Positions 59,249 through 64,000 of a stretch of 64,000 bases of DNA are shown here, piece by piece. This DNA is from Pseudeuparius sepicola (Eukaryota; Arthropoda; Insecta; Coleoptera; Anthribidae): positions 130,457,735 to 130,521,734 of the forward strand of contig OY987298.1 of NCBI GenBank assembly GCA_963920635.1, given 5' to 3'. A program made the translations under genes and the position numbers. Numbering within the stretch: position 1 is the stretch's first letter; each line of letters begins with the position of its first letter. Below the pieces are notes generated by a model, which was given only the letters and a program-made list of their open reading frames with translations, did not search any database and was not told the DNA's origin.

Positions 59249-59560
59249 TCAAATGGGCAAAACAGACAATGGACTATGCAGATTTTGCAACGAACGGGAT
59301 GAGACTAGCGAGCACATACTGTGTGAGTGTCCCCTCTTAATTCGAAACAGATTTAAATACTTCGAAAGGATCAATATAAATCCAAATGAAATTGGCAACT
59401 TAGCCCCAAGGAAAATACTAAGCTTCGTCAAAAGCCTAGGTGACCTTGGAATTTATTAGAGCAGGGTCATTCACAAAAGATCTAATTAGGTCGCAGTGAA
59501 GAAAGGCCGTAAGGGCAAAAAAAACGACCCCTAAGAAATCTACAATCTACAATAAAATAA
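59249..59560 (+). pseudogene. non-LTR retrotransposon 3' end (unit 1)
   Basis: 59253-59459 encodes GLCRFCNERDETSEHILCEC, a C-x2-C...H...C motif typical of the extreme C-terminus of RNase-H-bearing non-LTR retrotransposons. A 3' untranslated stretch follows (GGTCGCAGTGAAGAAAGGCC, ACGACCCCTAAG) and ends in the short tail ACAATCTACAATAAAATAAT. Only the last 69 codons are present, so this is a 5'-truncated copy. Confidence 0.7.
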
Positions 59561-59683
59561 TATCGCGAAACATGGCTGAAGGAAGGATATCTATACAGTA
59601 GGTTAAATAAGGTAGGATAAAAATATTAAAAGTTTTCGACAAACTCGGTTAGAATTAATACACAATCTGGAAACGGCAATGTA

Positions 59684-60481
59684 CAGAATGATTTTTTTTA
59701 GGTCTACCACCGCGATTTTCTCGCTTATTTTGCGCCCTACAAAAAAACCGTAAGAAACAAAAATGTTGCAATTTTGGACAGCTAGGTGGTGCTGCAAAAG
59801 AAATCGGCATCCATGGCCAACTTGTCGCGCAATATTAAAAAAACCTCAAATTGGGCAAAACTATTAATGGCCGTGGAATGTTTATTTTAAGAGACAGAGA
59901 AAAACTTTTATATTGAAAATTGATGGCACTATGAAGCTTTATGCAAAAGGTTACTCAGATAGTTTCAGAAAATTACACAGGGTCTTCGGCTCTCTTGAAG
60001 CTATGAATTTTCTTATTAAGCGATTTTCTCGCTTATTTTAGGCCGCACAGAAAATACGTAAGAAAACAAAATATGGCAATTTTGGTCAGCGAGGCAACTT
60101 TAAAAAAGGAATGGGCCTCCATGCCCAACTTTTCGCGGTGTACTAATAAAACTTTAAATCGACAAAAATTTTCATGGTCTCAAGAGAGCCGAAGACCCTG
60201 TGTAATTTGTTGAAACTATCTGACTACGTGGATGGATAAAGCTTCTCAGTGCCATCAATTTTCAATATAAAAGTTTTCCTCTGTCTCTTAAAATAAACAT
60301 TCCACGGCTATTAATAGTTTTGCTCAATTTGAGGTTTTTTAAATATTGCGCCATGGATGCCGATTTCTTTTGCAGCACCACTTAGCTGTCCTAAATTGCA
60401 ACATTTTTGTTTCTTACGATTTTTTTGTAGTGCGCAAAATAAGCGAGAAAGTCGCGGTGGTAGACCTAAAAAATCATCCTG
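59684..60481. mobile_element. psq-type foldback element (unit 1), 798 bp
   Basis: TA-flanked copy of the family at 25406-26227: starts CAGAATGATTTTTTTTAGG, ends AAAATCATCCTG before TA. The arms read GNFGQL...AAKEIGIH, and the diverged central copy is also present. Differences from the 25406 copy include small deletions. Confidence 0.8.
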
Positions 60482-60596
60482 TATATCATAACGCATATTA
60501 TTGGAAGTTAAGATGGTTTTCTAGAGCAAGATCCGTTATAGTTTCGAACAAATCAGACAGGTGGCTACCATGAAGACAAGAATATGGAAGAATATT

Positions 60597-61160
60597 TTGT
60601 GCAAATTGTCTAATGTCTCAGAAATAGTATTGGAGAAAGCTATTGCTACCGCTCAAGAATGTAGGTGAGGAGTATGACTACGATTATTTACTTTTTACAT
60701 TAGGAGTAATTAATAGTAGGTAATAGTTTTGTCGCAACAGACCTAATGTCACTATTGTAACGGGTAAAAATGTAATTTTTATAAGGTTTGTTTTATTTCT
60801 CAAATTGGGGATGCAAGCTACTTACATAAAGGCTCATGGCACCCTATTATATCTTATTATAAACTTTTAACAATGACGCAATCTCGAACGCAACGCCGCA
60901 GGCACAGCACAGGGAATTCCCTAATCGACTCAGATACAGCATGAATCCACCTGCTTTCGAGATAAATCCCATCTAAAAGGTTTACAGAAGATGATCATTG
61001 AATTATAATGAATAGACCTGTATTATTGGAAAAATGAGGTTTTATTATACTATAGCATTTTGAAATGAACTAAACTCTAATTATTCAAACTAAACGCAAG
61101 TGAAACATAAACACAAGTTATATATGAGCCAAAACAAGGCAATAATGGTCGGGATTAGGT
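60597..61160. other. unique part of duplication unit 1
   Basis: AT-rich, no gene recognised. Not repeated within the window because unit 2 is cut off. Confidence 0.3.
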
Positions 61161-61194
61161 CAAAGAACTTATAGAGATTTTTATTATTTTTTTT

Positions 61195-61245
61195 TAATTC
61201 ATCGACGTTTCGACCTTTATAAGGTCATATTCAGGATGCTACAAT
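61195..61245 (-). other. hammerhead-like motif of a Penelope-type repeat, decayed
   Basis: The minus strand reads CCTGAATA, a hairpin TGACCTTATAAAGGTC, then GAAACGTCGAT. The order (CUGA-box, stem II, GAAAC, GUC) is that of the minimal hammerhead ribozymes reported in PLE terminal repeats (established knowledge). One core base differs from CUGANGA. The rest of the stretch to about 61600 has no frame. Confidence 0.45.
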
Positions 61246-61607
61246 GTTACAAAAATACATAATTAAGGTTGGAATATAAAATTGAACGATATAAAAGGGA
61301 GATAGTGAATAAATAACACATAAAACTCCAATTTCAAAAGGGAAAAAAAACAAAATACAGGCAATACTCACATAAAAAATGTTGAAAAAACCTAAAATAT
61401 AAAAGGACATTTAGATAAAATACACATAAACAAGACCATTTCCTCGTTTCGGAGGTTGACACAGAATTAAAATATAAATTAGAAGGTAATGGAAAAAATC
61501 GTGTACTGAGTTCAAATGTAGATAAGCAGAAGAATGAAAAAGTTCATAGGAATACAGGGAGAGACAGTAAAGAGCAACAGCTGTACTAATCATTGAATGC
61601 ATTTACC

Positions 61608-61669
61608 TATTAAATTATAGTAAGCACTACTAAGGTGTTGGATATCTAAGTGCTTACTATAATTTAATA
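61608..61669. repeat. 21-bp inverted repeat across the duplication junction
   Basis: TATTAAATTATAGTAAGCAC plus one base at 61608-61628 pairs perfectly with 61649-61669 around a 20-base loop. The boundary between the two duplicated units (61665/61666) lies inside the right arm. Confidence 0.85.
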
Positions 61670-62170
61670 AGGTAGCTCCTTTCATTAAAATCCAACCAAT
61701 CATATGGCTCTGCTAGCGATAATTATTGCACTTGTGCAAAACCAAAGCGGTAATACCACTTGCGTGCAATTATCACTTCGTTGCTTAGCAACCGCGAATC
61801 TGTTCGATACAAACAGGTACTTCTTAAAATGGGTGTGTTTTACACTGTTCTAAATTATGCAGCTTATAAATTATGTTGCGGTATTATTAAGCATTGTATC
61901 AATGAATTTATATAACTTTTACATTGCTAAATTGTTGTTATTAGACCTCCATGTCTGTTTAAATTTATGACCCACATTCAGAAAATAAACCAAGGGTGTA
62001 GGTATAATAGCATTTGCCTTGGATATCCAAGCGTCGTGTTTGTTTACTCCAACGCTACAGTCGAAGCTGTCAATAAACTCGTTCAAAAGGAGTCTTTTTG
62101 GAAATGTAAACATAGAAAAAAGTAATACACAAATTGTTAAATCGTATTCGTGAAATAATCTCGACAAATA

Positions 62171-62388
62171 CCACTCGTGCCAGAAATTTTTCTAAATAAT
62201 TTTATTCTCAAGCGCTATTTTGCCCATTAGCAAAACCACTCGTACAAATTGGTCTTTTATTTTCAGAGATAAAATCCCTCGAGCTTCGTTCTCGGGATTT
62301 TATCAGAAAACCAATTTATACTCGTGATCTTACTAGACAAAATAGCGCTTTAATTTAATTATCGATAAAATTTCCGGCACTTGTGATA
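62171..62388. mobile_element. foldback MITE (unit 2 copy)
   Basis: Identical to 58767-58984 as part of the tandem duplication. Confidence 0.8.
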
Positions 62389-62652
62389 TTATATACGATA
62401 ATCGAAATGTGTTCATAAATGAAGGGAATTGGAAAATATACTATATTTATACAGGCTCCTACATGCAGAAGTGATAGTGAAACTACCAAAAAGCGTTTCC
62501 AGGAAACTACAGATGGGTACACCAGAAATGCAAAAAGAAGGATTATTTCTATTATAACAAAGAAATACAAGCCTTGGACAAGTTATGATCTAGGTACATG
62601 CATTTTTTTTCTTTAGAACAAAATTAACAAATTAAAAAAGTATAAAATAATA

Positions 62653-62964
62653 TCAAATGGGCAAAACAGACAATGGACTATGCAGATTTTGCAACGAACG
62701 GGATGAGACTAGCGAGCACATACTGTGTGAGTGTCCCCTCTTAATTCGAAACAGATTTAAATACTTCGAAAGGATCAATATAAATCCAAATGAAATTGGC
62801 AACTTAGCCCCAAGGAAAATACTAAGCTTCGTCAAAAGCCTAGGTGACCTTGGAATTTATTAGAGCAGGGTCATTCACAAAAGATCTAATTAGGTCGCAG
62901 TGAAGAAAGGCCGTAAGGGCAAAAAAAACGACCCCTAAGAAATCTACAATCTACAATAAAATAA
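62653..62964 (+). pseudogene. non-LTR retrotransposon 3' end (unit 2 copy)
   Basis: Identical to 59249-59560 by duplication; same C-x2-C...H...C motif. Confidence 0.7.
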
Positions 62965-63087
62965 TATCGCGAAACATGGCTGAAGGAAGGATATCTATAC
63001 AGTAGGTTAAATAAGGTAGGATAAAAATATTAAAAGTTTTCGACAAACTCGGTTAGAATTAATACACAATCTGGAAACGGCAATGTA

Positions 63088-63885
63088 CAGAATGATTTTT
63101 TTTAGGTCTACCACCGCGATTTTCTCGCTTATTTTGCGCCCTACAAAAAAACCGTAAGAAACAAAAATGTTGCAATTTTGGACAGCTAGGTGGTGCTGCA
63201 AAAGAAATCGGCATCCATGGCCAACTTGTCGCGCAATATTAAAAAAACCTCAAATTGGGCAAAACTATTAATGGCCGTGGAATGTTTATTTTAAGAGACA
63301 GAGAAAAACTTTTATATTGAAAATTGATGGCACTATGAAGCTTTATGCAAAAGGTTACTCAGATAGTTTCAGAAAATTACACAGGGTCTTCGGCTCTCTT
63401 GAAGCTATGAATTTTCTTATTAAGCGATTTTCTCGCTTATTTTAGGCCGCACAGAAAATACGTAAGAAAACAAAATATGGCAATTTTGGTCAGCGAGGCA
63501 ACTTTAAAAAAGGAATGGGCCTCCATGCCCAACTTTTCGCGGTGTACTAATAAAACTTTAAATCGACAAAAATTTTCATGGTCTCAAGAGAGCCGAAGAC
63601 CCTGTGTAATTTGTTGAAACTATCTGACTACGTGGATGGATAAAGCTTCTCAGTGCCATCAATTTTCAATATAAAAGTTTTCCTCTGTCTCTTAAAATAA
63701 ACATTCCACGGCTATTAATAGTTTTGCTCAATTTGAGGTTTTTTAAATATTGCGCCATGGATGCCGATTTCTTTTGCAGCACCACTTAGCTGTCCTAAAT
63801 TGCAACATTTTTGTTTCTTACGATTTTTTTGTAGTGCGCAAAATAAGCGAGAAAGTCGCGGTGGTAGACCTAAAAAATCATCCTG
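63088..63885. mobile_element. psq-type foldback element (unit 2 copy)
   Basis: Identical to 59684-60481 by duplication. Confidence 0.8.
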
Positions 63886-64000
63886 TATATCATAACGCAT
63901 ATTATTGGAAGTTAAGATGGTTTTCTAGAGCAAGATCCGTTATAGTTTCGAACAAATCAGACAGGTGGCTACCATGAAGACAAGAATATGGAAGAATATT

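Larger units (their letters stand above)
58262..61665. repeat. 3404-bp tandem duplication, unit 1
   Basis: Positions 58262-60596 reappear at 61666-64000 with a constant offset of 3404, and no difference was seen in the lines compared. The unit is complete: it ends where unit 2 begins. It contains a foldback MITE, a non-LTR tail, a psq-type foldback and a Penelope-like fragment, so it is a segmental copy and not a single transposon. Confidence 0.95.
61666..64000. repeat. 3404-bp tandem duplication, unit 2 (cut by the window end)
   Basis: Head-to-tail copy of unit 1, present for 2335 bp. The included features at 62171-62388, 62653-62960 and 63088-63885 repeat those at 58767, 59249 and 59684. 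Identity suggests a very recent duplication or an assembly artefact. Confidence 0.95.

Overview
This window is nuclear DNA of an insect (order not resolved). It is AT-rich and intron-poor in recognisable genes, and it is packed with insect-type transposable elements. These include an errantivirus-like Ty3/Gypsy element with env, Tc1/mariner elements with very long inverted ends, a Penelope-like element, hAT and Harbinger-like MITEs, non-LTR fragments, and the TACCTA-rich simple sequence common in several insect orders. No complete host gene is visible. The only host-like coding traces are one well-spliced 60-base exon candidate (31706-31765), a weaker terminal exon candidate (33517 on), and a broken THAP zinc-finger reading frame (43313-43449).

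Layout. 1-2337: unique DNA with short repeats. 2338-9914: errantivirus-like provirus on the minus strand, with LTRs differing at one base but gag, pol and env all broken. 10150-11900: hairpin repeats, a three-copy 174-178 bp satellite and a 39-bp inverted repeat. 14090-15090: non-LTR reverse transcriptase remnant. 15300-16050: three small foldback repeats. 18225-18905: foldback element. 20362-23028: apparently intact DD41D mariner-type transposon with terminal inverted repeats of about 660 bp. 23108-24743: a GC-rich TA-flanked hairpin, a SINE-like element and a Harbinger-like MITE. 25406-31091: three further TA-flanked foldback or long-TIR elements. 32024-33142 and 43868-45013: two inverted copies of an unknown 1.1-kb repeat. 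37303-42739 and 50001-51939: a candidate new element family with CCCAAGTAACATTTTAA ends. 46674-47559 and 52046-52820: more foldbacks. 53540-55134: Penelope-like element with a 13-14 bp target duplication. 55610-56560: DDE transposase pseudogene interrupted by a MITE. 57169-57604: hAT-type MITE built of GATAC-type repeats. 58262-64000: a 3404-bp unit repeated head to tail.

How the parts relate. The DD41D transposon is the only element here with an unbroken transposase. Several non-autonomous elements around it share its TA flanks, a CAGGRTG-like start and an internal GTTTCCGAGAT motif, so they may depend on this or a related transposase (inference). Most of the repeats are near-complete inverted repeats that would fold into long hairpin RNAs if transcribed.
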